Notes: generated by a model from the letters alone, not told the origin. 53,859 nucleotides of DNA from Peptoniphilaceae bacterium (GCA_022779285.1 JALFST010000034.1:1-53859), one strand, 5' to 3'; shown: positions 41,624 to 51,315, counted from the stretch's first letter. Made by a program: numbers and translations.

Positions 41624-42397
41624 TTACGTGGGAATCCCATAAAATGTTCCGGCATTTTTTACCGTAATTTTCGCAAGTTCCTCCACATCTTCACCCCGGA
41701 TCTCCGCAATCGCCCGAAGCGATTCCTTTGCATACCAAGGAAGATTTCTCTTTCCTCGATAGGGTACCGGAGCAAGATACGGACCGTCCGTCTCCAGCAA
41801 CAGGCGATCGGCAGGCACGGATGCCGCCAGCGCCTTGGGTCTGTCCGCATTGCGAAATGTCACCATCCCCCCCAAAGAAATGAAATATCCATAGAGCGCT
41901 AATTTTTCCCAATCTTCCACACTTTCGCTGAAGGAATGAAGCAGCGCGCGAATGCGTGTGCCAAAATTGCGCAAAATGGCTATCGTGTCCTCGGACGCTT
42001 CCCGGGAATGAATCACAACTGGCAGGTCAGCCCGCTGAGCCATATCCAATTGCGCTTCAAAAACCTTCCGCTGAATATTACGCGGCGAAAAATCATAATG
42101 ATAATCCAGACCGATTTCTCCCACCGCCACTACCTTTTTCCCGGAAAGCCATCCTTCATATTCTTCCGCAAGCTCCGTTGTAAAAAACCTTGCTTCATGC
42201 GGGTGTGTCCCCACACAGGCATAAATACGATCATATTTTTTCGCCAGCGCCACAGCGCGCGCTGAGGATTCTCGGCCGGAGCCCGGATTTACGACCGCCA
42301 GCACGCCCATTTCCGGAAGACGGGCCACGATCTCCTCTCGATCCTCGTCATAGTCCTGATCGTCTAAATGGCAATGCGCATCGATGATATTGAACAT
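41624..42397 (-). CDS. tatD: TatD-family metal-dependent deoxyribonuclease
   Basis: A 257-residue TIM-barrel hydrolase. Metal ligands appear in IDAHCHLDD (N-terminus), AVGEIGLDYH, VIHSREA and LLLETDGPYLAP. Members have 3'-5' DNase activity and are implicated in DNA repair. It follows metG by 9 bp in the metG-tatD-rnmV-ksgA operon. Confidence 0.94.
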   Translation of the reverse strand: MFNIIDAHCHLDDQDYDEDREEIVARLPEMGVLAVVNPGSGRESSARAVALAKKYDRIYACVGTHPHEARFFTTELAEEYEGWLSGKKVVAVGEIGLDYHYDFSPRNIQRKVFEAQLDMAQRADLPVVIHSREASEDTIAILRNFGTRIRALLHSFSESVEDWEKLALYGYFISLGGMVTFRNADRPKALAASVPADRLLLETDGPYLAPVPYRGKRNLPWYAKESLRAIAEIRGEDVEELAKITVKNAGTFYGIPT

Positions 42398-42406
42398 GAA
42401 AGGCTC

Positions 42407-44461
42407 CTATGCTAAATAGGATCCCTTGGGAACATCGGCGATCGGCATCACCGGACACACCATGCCCGCTGCCTCGGCCTCGGCCGTTAAAATCATGCCG
42501 TGAGATTCAATTCCCCGGATTTTTCTCGGCTTGAGATTGACAATGAATACAAGCTTTTTTCCGATAAGATCCTCGGGCTCCCACCATTCACGAATCCCCG
42601 ACACAATCGTACGCGTTTCATCTCCAAAGTCCACGGTTTCTACAAGCAGCTTATCCGCATTGGGATGCAGCCGACAATCAATGACCTCGCCTACGCGAAG
42701 AACCACCTTTTCCACATCATCGATTGAGATTTCTTGCGGAGCCTTTGTTTCGTTCTCGTTTTCGGGAGCGCTTTCTTGTGCTTTTCCGACTGCCGGATTT
42801 TCCGTCTCCGTCTCCTGCTGACGCGCCAAAAGCTCCTCTAAGGAGATCCCCAGACGCTGCGCGGAAAGCTTGTTGTTGGCGTCTCGCAGGCGTTCAACCT
42901 CCTGATCCACATCCAATCGCGGAAAAAGCGCTTCTCCTTTTGATACGACATTGCCCGCAGGATAGAGAGAGGGTACCGCAGCTTTGTCATATGCAAGAAT
43001 TTCCGCATTCTTCTGCATATCAAGCTCCAGCTGTACAAGCATCTTCCGTGCAGTCTCGGGCATAAAAGGACGAATCAATATTGCAATGGAGCGCAAGCTG
43101 TCCGTCAGGCGATAAAGCACCGTCTCCAGGCGCGCTTTCTTTGCTTCGTTTTTTGCCAGCGCCCATGGTTCCGCTTCATCAATATATTTATTGGATCGCC
43201 GAATGAGTGTCCAGATGGCCTCCAGGCCTCGCTGAAAATCATAGCTTTCGAGAGCCTTGTTGAGCCGGGACAGCGTTTCAGACTGCACGGCAATCAGCTC
43301 CTGATCTGTGCCGGCTGCTCCGGTCGGTGCGGGAACGACCCCCTGACAATATTTTTCAACCATCGCAACGGTTCGGGATAAAAGATTGCCCAGGTCGTTG
43401 GCAAGATCGGAATTGACGCGCTGGAAAAATTTTCTTGACGAGAAATTTCCATCCGAACCGAAGTTGAATTCACGAAGTACAAAGTATTTCAAGGCATCCT
43501 TGCCATAGAGTTCCACCATGGGCTCCGGATAGACAACATTCCCCTTGGACTTGGACATCTTGTCGTTTTCAAAAAGAATCCATCCATGTGCAAAAATCTG
43601 CTTTGGTAGAGGCATATCCAGAGCCATCAGGACAGCCGGCCAAATAATCGTATGGAATCGCACAATATCGCGCCCGATAAAGTGCACTCCTGCCGGCCAA
43701 TATCTCGCAAATTTTTCCGGATCATCGCCCAACCCGATGCCTGTCAGATAACAAATTAGAGCATCAATCCAAACATAGATAACATGCTCGGGATCAAAGG
43801 GAACGGGGATCCCCCATTTGAGGCGCTTCCGTGTAACCGAAAGATCCTCCAGTCCGTCCTTGAAGAAAGAACCGATCATTTCGTTTTTTCGATTCGGCGG
43901 CATAATGAAATCGGGATGATCCTCGTAGTATTTCAAAAGGCGATCCTGATAAGCGGACAGACGAAAGAAATAGCTCTCTTCCTCGCGATATTCCACTTCT
44001 CTTCCGCACATCGGACAGCGTCCGTCCACAAGCTGCGCCTCCGTCCAAAAATCTTCATCGGAGGTACAGTAATAACCGTGATAGGTTCCTTTATAGATGT
44101 CTCCTTTATCATAGAGCTTCTGAAAAAGGGCCTGCACATCCTTCTCATGCTGCTTGGAAGAGGAGCGGACGAATGTATCCGGCTCTACATCCAAAAGCTT
44201 CCACAGCTCACGAATCGAAGCCACAATGGGATCGATGTACTCGAGCGGCTTTTGATTTTTTCCGGCCGCCACACGCGCAAGCTTTTCTCCATGCTCATCA
44301 GAGCCTGTGACATAGTACACATCGTAGCCCATTTCCTGTTTATATCGCTTCACCGCATCGCAAATAATGCTTGTGTAAGTGTTTCCAAGATGGAGATTGG
44401 CGCTTGGATAATAAATAGGGGCCGTAATATAGAATGGCGTTTTCGATGATTGATCCGTCAT
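42407..44461 (-). CDS. metG: Methionyl-tRNA synthetase
   Basis: A 684-residue class I synthetase. HIGH region HLGNTYT (after PIYYPSAN), KMSKS as DKMSKSKGNVVYPEPM, an anticodon domain, and a C-terminal tRNA-binding EMAP/Trbp111 domain from about residue 575 (VVLRVGEVIDCRLHPNADKLLVETVD). The Zn-site region keeps one CPMC pair (about residues 146-149). It charges tRNA-Met for initiation and elongation. It is the first gene of the operon that ends with pepC; no T-box leader is visible in the 215 bp upstream. Confidence 0.97.
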   Translation of the reverse strand: MTDQSSKTPFYITAPIYYPSANLHLGNTYTSIICDAVKRYKQEMGYDVYYVTGSDEHGEKLARVAAGKNQKPLEYIDPIVASIRELWKLLDVEPDTFVRSSSKQHEKDVQALFQKLYDKGDIYKGTYHGYYCTSDEDFWTEAQLVDGRCPMCGREVEYREEESYFFRLSAYQDRLLKYYEDHPDFIMPPNRKNEMIGSFFKDGLEDLSVTRKRLKWGIPVPFDPEHVIYVWIDALICYLTGIGLGDDPEKFARYWPAGVHFIGRDIVRFHTIIWPAVLMALDMPLPKQIFAHGWILFENDKMSKSKGNVVYPEPMVELYGKDALKYFVLREFNFGSDGNFSSRKFFQRVNSDLANDLGNLLSRTVAMVEKYCQGVVPAPTGAAGTDQELIAVQSETLSRLNKALESYDFQRGLEAIWTLIRRSNKYIDEAEPWALAKNEAKKARLETVLYRLTDSLRSIAILIRPFMPETARKMLVQLELDMQKNAEILAYDKAAVPSLYPAGNVVSKGEALFPRLDVDQEVERLRDANNKLSAQRLGISLEELLARQQETETENPAVGKAQESAPENENETKAPQEISIDDVEKVVLRVGEVIDCRLHPNADKLLVETVDFGDETRTIVSGIREWWEPEDLIGKKLVFIVNLKPRKIRGIESHGMILTAEAEAAGMVCPVMPIADVPKGSYLA

Positions 44462-44499
44462 AGTTTCCTCGCTTCTTTCATTAATATTTAATATTCATC

Positions 44500-44508
44500 A
44501 TTATAACA
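44500..44508 (-). promoter_or_regulatory. Extended -10 promoter of the metG operon
   Basis: TGTTATAAT (TG-n-TATAAT) lies 39 bp before the metG ATG. No good -35 element is present at 17 bases (TTTCGG-like), which the extended -10 would compensate. Confidence 0.55.
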
Positions 44509-44676
44509 CACACGGCCATGACCGAAAGCCTGTGTTTTGTCAGATTCGCAATGCGGAAAAAGCAGGGAATCCGTGCAGAGACTCCGAAAAAATGTCTGTC
44601 TATCGTCAGGAAAAATGTCTTTTCCCTGAAAAAAGCCTATGATACAATAGAAATTGCTTTTTGAGATGAGGAGGAA

Positions 44677-45891
44677 ATGGTGAATCAACGCACACTCTCT
44701 GTATTCAATGTTCTGCTTTACAGCTCTTACTTTTTCGGTTTTGGAGCAACGGTTTTATTTTTAATGATGTATTTGCGGAAACTCGGCTTTTCCGCATTTT
44801 CCATCGGATTGGTCTTCTGTCTCGGAAATGCAATTGGCGCCATTGTTCAGGAAATCTCATCACGTATCTCAGACTCCTCTCGTGTCTTCACATTGCGTGT
44901 TTTAGGCTTTTTGCATACAGGGCTGATGCTGCTCTCGATGATTGCTGTTCTCTTCGGAGCCTTGCCGCACTGGGCGATCTGGGCGGTTTTCATTTTCTAC
45001 TATGCCCTTCTCACCTCAACGCAGGCGATTATCACTGCAATTACCATCGCCTTTGAAACCGCGGGTCATGGAATCCGCTTCAATCAAATCCGTGCATGCG
45101 GATCCGCTTCCTATGCTCTTACCGTTGTGCTTTTGGGGCAATTCTTTCACAGCGCACCCATCACCTTCCTGCCTTATTTTTTGATTGCCTCCTGCACTCT
45201 CATTCTCATCCTTCTCTGCGCACTTCCCGCAATTCCTGCCGGGCGCAGTGCTGATCTTGACTCCCGTTTTCAAGCGAAGGCAAAACCAACAGACCGTTTT
45301 TATCACCGCTACCCCGTTCTCATTCCTCTAATGATCGGATTTTCTCTGCTTTTTTGCTCACACACGTATCTCAATAATTTTCTCTCCTCCATCATCACCT
45401 ATTTCGGAGGCTCCTCCGCCGAGGTCGGAGTTGCCGGCATGATCGCTACATTGACGGAAATTCCGGCAATCTATTACTACAATAAAATGCAGCAGCGGTG
45501 GAAAAATACAACCTTGCTCACATTCGCCGCTATCCTTTTTACCGTAAAGTGTGCACTTCTTCTCGGTGCCGTCCGGCCCACCGATGTCTATTTTTCGCAG
45601 GCTCTCCAATTTGGCGCCTTTGGTCTCTTCGGAGCAGGCTTCAGCTATCTTGTCACGGAAATTGTCGAGCCACAGGATCTGGTAAAGGGGCAATCTGCCG
45701 CCACGGTAGTCATGAGCATCGGCGGGGCTCTCAGTGGCATTATCGGCGGATCCGCGTTACAATATATGGGATCTATGCCTACGCTCTATCTTATGACCGG
45801 TATCAGTCTATTCGGTACGGGATCTGTTTTGTATGGCATGCACCAAACGAAAAAATACTTTAATCAAAAACAAGTGGAGGGAAAGGTATGA
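44677..45891 (+). CDS. MFS transporter (LacY/nucleoside-symporter-like)
   Basis: A 404-residue MFS protein with twelve helices, related to the MFS_1-like/LacY group (first helix NVLLYSSYFFGFGATVLFLMMYLRKLG; RACGSASYALTVVLLG in helix 5; GFGAAGFSYL-type FGAGFSYLVTEIV in helix 10). It is probably an H+ symporter for a sugar or nucleoside. GAGGAGG precedes an ATG by only 2 bases and the next codon, GTG (44680), by 5, so the GTG may be the real start. It overlaps tyrS by 4 bases, an odd pairing. Confidence 0.8.
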   Translation: MVNQRTLSVFNVLLYSSYFFGFGATVLFLMMYLRKLGFSAFSIGLVFCLGNAIGAIVQEISSRISDSSRVFTLRVLGFLHTGLMLLSMIAVLFGALPHWAIWAVFIFYYALLTSTQAIITAITIAFETAGHGIRFNQIRACGSASYALTVVLLGQFFHSAPITFLPYFLIASCTLILILLCALPAIPAGRSADLDSRFQAKAKPTDRFYHRYPVLIPLMIGFSLLFCSHTYLNNFLSSIITYFGGSSAEVGVAGMIATLTEIPAIYYYNKMQQRWKNTTLLTFAAILFTVKCALLLGAVRPTDVYFSQALQFGAFGLFGAGFSYLVTEIVEPQDLVKGQSAATVVMSIGGALSGIIGGSALQYMGSMPTLYLMTGISLFGTGSVLYGMHQTKKYFNQKQVEGKV

Positions 45892-47135
45892 CCACAGTAC
45901 AGTATGAAAAAGAATATTCCAATGTCCTTGATGAGCTCATTGATCGCGGCTATTATGACAACTCAACTGACAAAGACGCTCTTCATGATCTCCTAAGCAG
46001 AGAATCGGTTCGTTTCTATATCGGCTTTGATGCGACAGCCGACTCCCTCACGGTGGGACATTTTATTCAAATCATGGTCATGATGCGCATGCAAGCCTAC
46101 GGTCACCACCCCATCGCCCTTTTGGGTGGAGGAACCACCATGATCGGCGATCCATCCGGGCGTTCCGATATGCGTATGGTCATGACCGAGGAGCGCATCA
46201 ATCACAATGCGTCCTGCTTTTACAAGCAGCTTCAGCGTTTTCTCGATTTCAACGATGGGAAAGCCTCCGTTCTCAATAATAAAGACTGGCTTCTTTCCCT
46301 CAATTTTCTCAGCTTTATGCGTGAGGTCGGCGTTCACTTCAATGTCGGGGAAATGATCAAAAAGGATGCTTACAAGAACCGCCTCAATGCCGGCGGCCTC
46401 ACCTTCTTTGAGTTTGCATATATGCTCCTTCAAAGCTACGACTTTTTGGAGCTCTACCGCAGAGAGCATTGCATCCTACAGCTGGGCGGATCCGATCAAT
46501 GGGCCAATATCATCGGTGGGGCGGAGCTCATCCGCAAGGCGGAAAATCAAACTGCCTATGGCATGACCTTTCAGCTTCTCACGACCGCAGACGGTGTGAA
46601 GATGGGAAAATCCATGAAGGGTGCGGTTTGGCTTGATGAGACCAAAACATCGCCCTACGAGCTTTTTCAATATATGCGTAATGTCGATGATCGAGATGTC
46701 AAGAAGTTTCTTCTTCAGCTCACATTCCTTCCGAAAGCGCGCTGTGAAGAGCTGGGCGGCTATACCGATGAGCGTATCAACGAAGGCAAGGAAGTGCTGG
46801 CCTATGAGGTCACCCGGCTTGTCCATGGCAAGGAGAAAGCCGATGAAGCCCTTGAAACCTCTCGCGCCCTCTTCCATGTCGGTCAAAATCATGACAATAT
46901 GCCCTCAACGGAGATTGAAGTTCCCGAGGAAGGTCTGGGAATTCTTGCCGTACTCACAGCTGCCGGATTGACGAAATCCAATGGCGAAGCGCGTCGTCTC
47001 GTGCAACAGGGCGGAATCGCCATTGATGACGCTCGTGTGGAAGATCCGCAATCCGTTCTCTCCAAAGAACAGCTGACGGAAGGGATCGTCATTCGCAAGG
47101 GCAAGAAAATCTATCTTCGCGTTACAGCAAAATAG
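45888..47135 (+). CDS. tyrS: Tyrosyl-tRNA synthetase
   Basis: A 415-residue TyrRS. HIGH region GFDATADSLTVGHFIQ, GDPSGRSDMR, the tyrosine-binding QLGGSDQWANI, the KMSKS variant KMGKSMKGAVWLDE and a C-terminal S4 RNA-binding domain (AGLTKSNGEARRLVQQGGI). It charges tRNA-Tyr. Its start overlaps the MFS stop (ATGA), so it is translated from the MFS message, and no T-box leader is present. Confidence 0.97.
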   Translation: MTTVQYEKEYSNVLDELIDRGYYDNSTDKDALHDLLSRESVRFYIGFDATADSLTVGHFIQIMVMMRMQAYGHHPIALLGGGTTMIGDPSGRSDMRMVMTEERINHNASCFYKQLQRFLDFNDGKASVLNNKDWLLSLNFLSFMREVGVHFNVGEMIKKDAYKNRLNAGGLTFFEFAYMLLQSYDFLELYRREHCILQLGGSDQWANIIGGAELIRKAENQTAYGMTFQLLTTADGVKMGKSMKGAVWLDETKTSPYELFQYMRNVDDRDVKKFLLQLTFLPKARCEELGGYTDERINEGKEVLAYEVTRLVHGKEKADEALETSRALFHVGQNHDNMPSTEIEVPEEGLGILAVLTAAGLTKSNGEARRLVQQGGIAIDDARVEDPQSVLSKEQLTEGIVIRKGKKIYLRVTAK

Positions 47136-47140
47136 GCGGA

Positions 47141-48250
47141 TTGACAATGAATACTTCTCACCTTCTTCAAGATGCACAAAAAGCAGCGCAGGCCTTTCTG
47201 CCCGGCTCTTCCATTTCTCAAGTGGAACGCATCGGAAACGGTCATATCAATTTTACTTTTTTGGTAACGACGCCCGAGCGCCGTTATCTTTTGCAAAAAA
47301 TTAATTCGGACATTTTCCCGAATACCCGTGGGCTGATTCAAAATATTGCCCTTGTCTGCGCGCATCTGCGAAAGCAGGTGCTCGCGCGTGGCGAAGATCC
47401 CGACCGTCTTACCATGACTCTGCTGCCTACTGCAACGGGAGATTATCTCTATCAGGCTGCGGACAATCATTTCTGGCGCATGTATCTTTATATTGAAAAC
47501 ACGGTAAGCCTTTCCCAATCCCAAACGCCTCAGCAATTCTATCAATCGGCAAGAGCATTCGGACAATTTCAAAGAGATCTCAATGATTTTGATGCTGCGC
47601 AGCTCATAGAGATTCTGCCTCATTTCCACGATACAAGAGCCCGCTACCAACAGCTGCTGGATGCAATTTCAAAGAATACGGCGGGTCGTCTTGACAAGGT
47701 GGCTCCCGAGCTGGACTTTGTCATGCAGCGCAAGAGTCAATTCGGTATACTGATGGACGCGTTGGAGAGCGGTCTGCTTCCCCTGCGCGTTACGCACAAT
47801 GATACCAAGCTCAACAATGTTCTCCTGGACGAGAACACCTTCGAACCCATTTGCGTCATCGATTTGGATACCGTCATGCCCGGTCTTGCTCTGAATGACT
47901 TTGGGGATTCCATACGATTCGGCGCATCCACGGCCGCAGAGGACGAAACAGATCTTTCCAAGGTCCATTTTTCCATGGAATACTATGAGGCTTACGTCCG
48001 CGGCTTTTTAGAAAGCTGCGGCTCGCTTCTGACTCCCAAGGAGCGGGAGCTTCTCCCCCTCGGTGCCTGGATGATGACCATGGAATGCGGCATGCGCTTC
48101 CTCGCTGATCATCTCAACGGTGATACATACTTCCAAATTTCTCGTCCGGGACAAAATCTCGACAGAGCAAGAACGCAATTCCGCCTCGCACAGGAGATGG
48201 AAGCAAACCGAAAGGCGATGCTTGAGATCGTTCAGATGTATTCTCGCTAA
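47141..48250 (+). CDS. Sugar kinase of the APH fold, N-acetylhexosamine 1-kinase (NahK)-like
   Basis: A 369-residue aminoglycoside-phosphotransferase-fold kinase. The catalytic loop is THNDTKLNNVLLDE and the metal loop VIDLDTVMPG; the latter, with the size, matches NahK of Bifidobacterium (about 359 residues), which phosphorylates GlcNAc/GalNAc at C1 in the lacto-N-biose/galacto-N-biose pathway. No lacto-N-biose phosphorylase, galT-like or epimerase gene lies nearby, so the substrate is uncertain. It follows tyrS by 5 bp and may work with the MFS carrier of the same operon. Confidence 0.8.
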   Translation: MTMNTSHLLQDAQKAAQAFLPGSSISQVERIGNGHINFTFLVTTPERRYLLQKINSDIFPNTRGLIQNIALVCAHLRKQVLARGEDPDRLTMTLLPTATGDYLYQAADNHFWRMYLYIENTVSLSQSQTPQQFYQSARAFGQFQRDLNDFDAAQLIEILPHFHDTRARYQQLLDAISKNTAGRLDKVAPELDFVMQRKSQFGILMDALESGLLPLRVTHNDTKLNNVLLDENTFEPICVIDLDTVMPGLALNDFGDSIRFGASTAAEDETDLSKVHFSMEYYEAYVRGFLESCGSLLTPKERELLPLGAWMMTMECGMRFLADHLNGDTYFQISRPGQNLDRARTQFRLAQEMEANRKAMLEIVQMYSR

Positions 48251-48482
48251 AGTGCCGGTCGGCTTGGAGGGGATTCATCAGAAAATAGATCGCCAATTTT
48301 TCTGAAAGGTCTTCGGTCATAATCAAAGGTCCTTCATTTCGAAAATGCGATCTATTCAAAACACATGGTTCAAAGAGATCGCACCTGTGTAAAACCGTGT
48401 TCAAAAAAATATGGATATTTTGAAATAAATGGATTATGATAGAGAAAAGGATTTCATCTAATCAACGAAAAGAGGATCGCTC

Positions 48483-49412
48483 GTGAAAAAAAGTACTTAT
48501 CACTTCCCCTCTGCTACAGGTGTTTGCGAAATCGAATCCAATTTCTATTGTCCGGAGGACGAGGATTTTGATACGGTTCTTGTGTTACATCATGGTATGG
48601 CAGAGCATTCGGGACGTTATCAGGACTTTATTGAAACGCTTTGTACAAATCGCTTCGCAGTATATATGCATGACATGGCTAACCATGGAAAGTCCAATCA
48701 GAATTATGAGGAAACCGGATGGTTTGGTGAAAAAGACGGATGGAAAGGTCTGATATCCGATTTCCGGCACAATGTACAAAAAGCTGTTGCAGAAAATCCG
48801 AAAAAAAAGATTGTCATCATGGGACATTCGATGGGATCTTTTATCTGCCGAGTTTATACGGCGTGGTATCCTCAGGATGGATTTTCCGCAGCCATCTACA
48901 TGGGCACAGGCGGCCCCAATCCCATTGCTGGACTGGGACAGGCTGTTTCCGCCATGGTCTCCAAAGTCAATGGCTCCAAGCATAAAAGTAAATTGTTGGA
49001 TTCACTGATTTTTGGAAATTACAACAAAAAAGAGGCCAAGCGAAGCAACTTTGATTGGCTCACGCGAGATACCAAAGTGGTTGATCAATATCTGCGGGAT
49101 CCTTATTGCGGTTTTCTGTTCACTGCTCAGGGGATCCATGATCTCATTTTGCTCAATCGGGAAGCCAACTCCGCAAAATGGTTTGAATCCGTTCCCAAGG
49201 ATTTGCCCATTCTGCTTATGAGTGGATCCATGGATCCTGTAGGAGATTATTCCAAAGGGATCCGGGTTATATACGAAAAATTATTGTCGACTGAGCACAG
49301 CAAAGTCACCATGAAACTCTACCCGGAGTCAAGACATGAGCTGCTCAATGAATACACTCGTCAGGAAGTGATTTCGGACATTATCAATTGGAACGATAGC
49401 GATGCCCCCTAA
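48483..49412 (+). CDS. Alpha/beta hydrolase (monoacylglycerol lipase/lysophospholipase-like)
   Basis: A 309-residue Hydrolase_4-type protein. It has VLHHGMAEHSGRY (oxyanion-hole region), DMANHGKS, the nucleophile elbow MGHSMGSF (about Ser119), the acid in LLMSGSMDPVGD and the histidine in PESRHELLNE. It has no signal peptide. GTG is the start, 6 bases behind AGAGGA; no better ATG is near. It probably cleaves monoacylglycerol or lysophospholipid esters in the cytosol. It is a single-gene unit with its own terminator. Confidence 0.9.
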   Translation: MKKSTYHFPSATGVCEIESNFYCPEDEDFDTVLVLHHGMAEHSGRYQDFIETLCTNRFAVYMHDMANHGKSNQNYEETGWFGEKDGWKGLISDFRHNVQKAVAENPKKKIVIMGHSMGSFICRVYTAWYPQDGFSAAIYMGTGGPNPIAGLGQAVSAMVSKVNGSKHKSKLLDSLIFGNYNKKEAKRSNFDWLTRDTKVVDQYLRDPYCGFLFTAQGIHDLILLNREANSAKWFESVPKDLPILLMSGSMDPVGDYSKGIRVIYEKLLSTEHSKVTMKLYPESRHELLNEYTRQEVISDIINWNDSDAP

Positions 49413-49435
49413 CATCAAGTCCGAAATCATCGCCA

Positions 49436-49469
49436 CCCCACCGACTTGCCCAGACGGTGGGGTTTTTTT
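49436..49469 (+). terminator. Terminator of the alpha/beta hydrolase gene
   Basis: CCCCACCG (49436-49443) and CGGTGGGG (49455-49462) with an 11-base loop, followed by seven T, 24 bp after the stop. Confidence 0.9.
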
Positions 49470-49481
49470 ATTCAATACAAT

Positions 49482-49503
49482 GCCTCTCGATCAGTCGAGA
49501 GGC
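49482..49503 (-). terminator. Hairpin over the folC stop codon
   Basis: GCCTCTCGA and TCGAGAGGC pair over 9 bp around a 4-base loop; the folC stop (49491-49493) lies in it. On the minus strand it is followed by ATTGTATTGAATAAAAAAA and then by the reverse of the hydrolase terminator, so both hairpins may act together between the converging genes. Confidence 0.6.
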
Positions 49504-50774
49504 TGCCTGTTAATGATTCTCATTTGGTTTCGAATGCTTCCCGCCAAATAAAGCGAGCCGAAGGCTACAATGATCCCATCCCTTCCTGCTGCTTTCCGCG
49601 CAAGCCGAATGCCCTCTTTGACAGAATCCGCCGCTTCCGCACGGATTCCCCGACGTAGCAGATATTCCGCCAAACGCTCGGCGGAGAGAGCCCGATCAGA
49701 GCTTGGTGTTAAACAGATCATCTGCTGCGTAAACGGGGTCAGGATCTCTATCATTCTTGGATAATCCTTATCCTTTAAAACGCCTATCAGAAAAACCACC
49801 TTCTGCCGAGGAAAAAGAGCCGACAAATTTTCTGCAAGAGCTTCCGCACATTGTGGATTGTGTCCTCCGTCCAGGAGTACAATCGGTTTTTTAGACAGAA
49901 GCTCCATGCGTGCCGGCCATTCTGTCATGGCAAGCCCTTGACGAACCGCTTCCTCGTCGATATGCCACCCACGCCTGATCAGAATCTCTAGGACTGTAAG
50001 CGCCGTAGCCGCATTGCGTAGCTGATGTTTCCCCAACAATGACAGTTGCAATGGCTGCTGATCCCAAAGAAATCTTTGTCCGTTCAGCGTCATCTCCGGT
50101 GCATGAATGCGACTATTTTTCACACCATGAAAATTGGCGTTTGCCGTCAGACATTTTTCTTTTATGATCTCTGTTACAGAAGGCGCACCATCATAACAAA
50201 CGACATCAGAACCGGCTTTAATGATTCCCGCCTTGGTTTGTGCAATTTCCTCGATGGAATTGCCCAAGTACTCCTGATGATCAAGTCCCACATTGGTAAT
50301 GACTGCCACCTCAGGAGCATCGATGGCATTGGTCGAGTCCAAAGCGCCTCCCATACCGACCTCCAGAACGACAATGTCACATTTTCGGGAAGCAAAGTAA
50401 TCCAGACCGATGGCTGTCACGAGTTCAAATTGACTCGGATGATCCGACATCTTTTCCGCAATTGTTCGAACACGCATTGTATGAAAAATCAGATCCTCTT
50501 CCGAAATCCATTTTCCGTTCACCTGAATTCTCTCACGAAAATTCTCGATATGCGGCGAGCTGTAAAATCCGGTTCGATATCCTGCCCGTCGAAGCACCGA
50601 CTCCAGCATCGCACAGGTACTCCCTTTCCCATTGCTTCCTGTCACGTGGATAAACTTTAATCGTTTTTGAGGATTTCCTAATTTTTCCAAGAGCTCCCGT
50701 GTTCGATCCAGCCCAAAGCGTGTCTTGCTCCACCCCTGATTTTCCAGATACGAAATGGCCTCCTGTGATGTCAT
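49491..50774 (-). CDS. folC: Folylpolyglutamate synthase / dihydrofolate synthase
   Basis: A 427-residue Mur-ligase-type enzyme. Motifs: FIHVTGSNGKGSTCAML (P-loop), EVGMGGALDSTNAI, NVGLDHQEYLG, and LDGGHNPQCAEAL in the C-terminal domain. It adds glutamates to folates, trapping them in the cell. The ATG overlaps the folT stop (ATGA), with AAAGGGG 8 bases upstream; the longer open frame lies within folT. Imported folate is thus polyglutamylated by the next gene of the same THF-controlled message. Confidence 0.95.
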   Translation of the reverse strand: MTSQEAISYLENQGWSKTRFGLDRTRELLEKLGNPQKRLKFIHVTGSNGKGSTCAMLESVLRRAGYRTGFYSSPHIENFRERIQVNGKWISEEDLIFHTMRVRTIAEKMSDHPSQFELVTAIGLDYFASRKCDIVVLEVGMGGALDSTNAIDAPEVAVITNVGLDHQEYLGNSIEEIAQTKAGIIKAGSDVVCYDGAPSVTEIIKEKCLTANANFHGVKNSRIHAPEMTLNGQRFLWDQQPLQLSLLGKHQLRNAATALTVLEILIRRGWHIDEEAVRQGLAMTEWPARMELLSKKPIVLLDGGHNPQCAEALAENLSALFPRQKVVFLIGVLKDKDYPRMIEILTPFTQQMICLTPSSDRALSAERLAEYLLRRGIRAEAADSVKEGIRLARKAAGRDGIIVAFGSLYLAGSIRNQMRIINRQPLD

Positions 50775-51280
50775 ATGTGAAGCCCCTTTCTCCAGTTCGG
50801 GAATGATTTTGCCAAAAGAAACATAATGACAAACTGAATCGGCGCCGTGATCAGGCTTTGGACGATCCGGGCTTCTAAAAGGCCTTGATATGGTGTCCCA
50901 TAAAGCATGGAAAGCCAATAGGAATTGAGAAAGAGGCTGATCACAAATTGATGGATGACAACGGCCAACAAGATCCGCTGCCAGGTTTGTTTTTTGTGAA
51001 TCAAAATCCCGTAAACAAAACCTGTAAGGACGGCTGAAAAAGTAAATCCGGGAAAAAACGCTCCTGAGGGAAAAAGGGTTGCGCCGATAACATCAGCGAG
51101 TCCATAAAGTACCGCAGCCGGAACAGGCCCGAACATCATTGCCGCAACCACGATGGGTACAAAGCTGAATCCGAATTTCATATTCCATGCATTAATCGAC
51201 AAAAATCGTGACAACACAACCTCCACGGCAAGTAAAATGCCGAGATACGCAATCATGCGCGCATTCCATTTTTTTTGCAT
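50771..51280 (-). CDS. folT: Folate-specific S component of an ECF transporter
   Basis: A 169-residue integral membrane protein with six helices, the size of ECF S components. The stretch MKFGFSFVPIVVAAMMFGP followed by ADVIGATLFP is characteristic of FolT. It binds folate and works with the shared EcfA/A'/T module encoded elsewhere. The start is the ATG (MQKKWNAR) 7 bases behind GGAAAGGAG; the open frame extends upstream only through the riboswitch. A THF riboswitch directly upstream confirms the substrate assignment. Confidence 0.93.
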   Translation of the reverse strand: MQKKWNARMIAYLGILLAVEVVLSRFLSINAWNMKFGFSFVPIVVAAMMFGPVPAAVLYGLADVIGATLFPSGAFFPGFTFSAVLTGFVYGILIHKKQTWQRILLAVVIHQFVISLFLNSYWLSMLYGTPYQGLLEARIVQSLITAPIQFVIMFLLAKSFPNWRKGLHI

Positions 51281-51287
51281 AAAAAAA

Positions 51288-51315
51288 CTCCTTTCCGGCA
51301 ACGCCACAAAAGGAG
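51288..51315 (-). terminator. Riboswitch terminator that contains the folT Shine-Dalgarno
   Basis: CTCCTTT (51315-51309) pairs with AAAGGAG (51294-51288), with an inner GGC-GTT-GCC, and seven T follow directly (51287-51281) up to the ATG. The 3' arm is the ribosome binding site, so the same hairpin can stop transcription and hide the start. An alternative stem GCCACA (51328-51323) with TGTGGC (51308-51303) would prevent it. Confidence 0.75.

Noticed and set aside
43784-44449. 221-codon plus-strand ORF inside metG
   Set aside because: Antisense shadow of a complete methionyl-tRNA synthetase frame.
44462-44676. T-box leader for metG or tyrS
   Set aside because: No T-box core (GGTGGNACCGCG) or specifier hairpin is visible in the 215 bp between metG and the MFS-tyrS operon.
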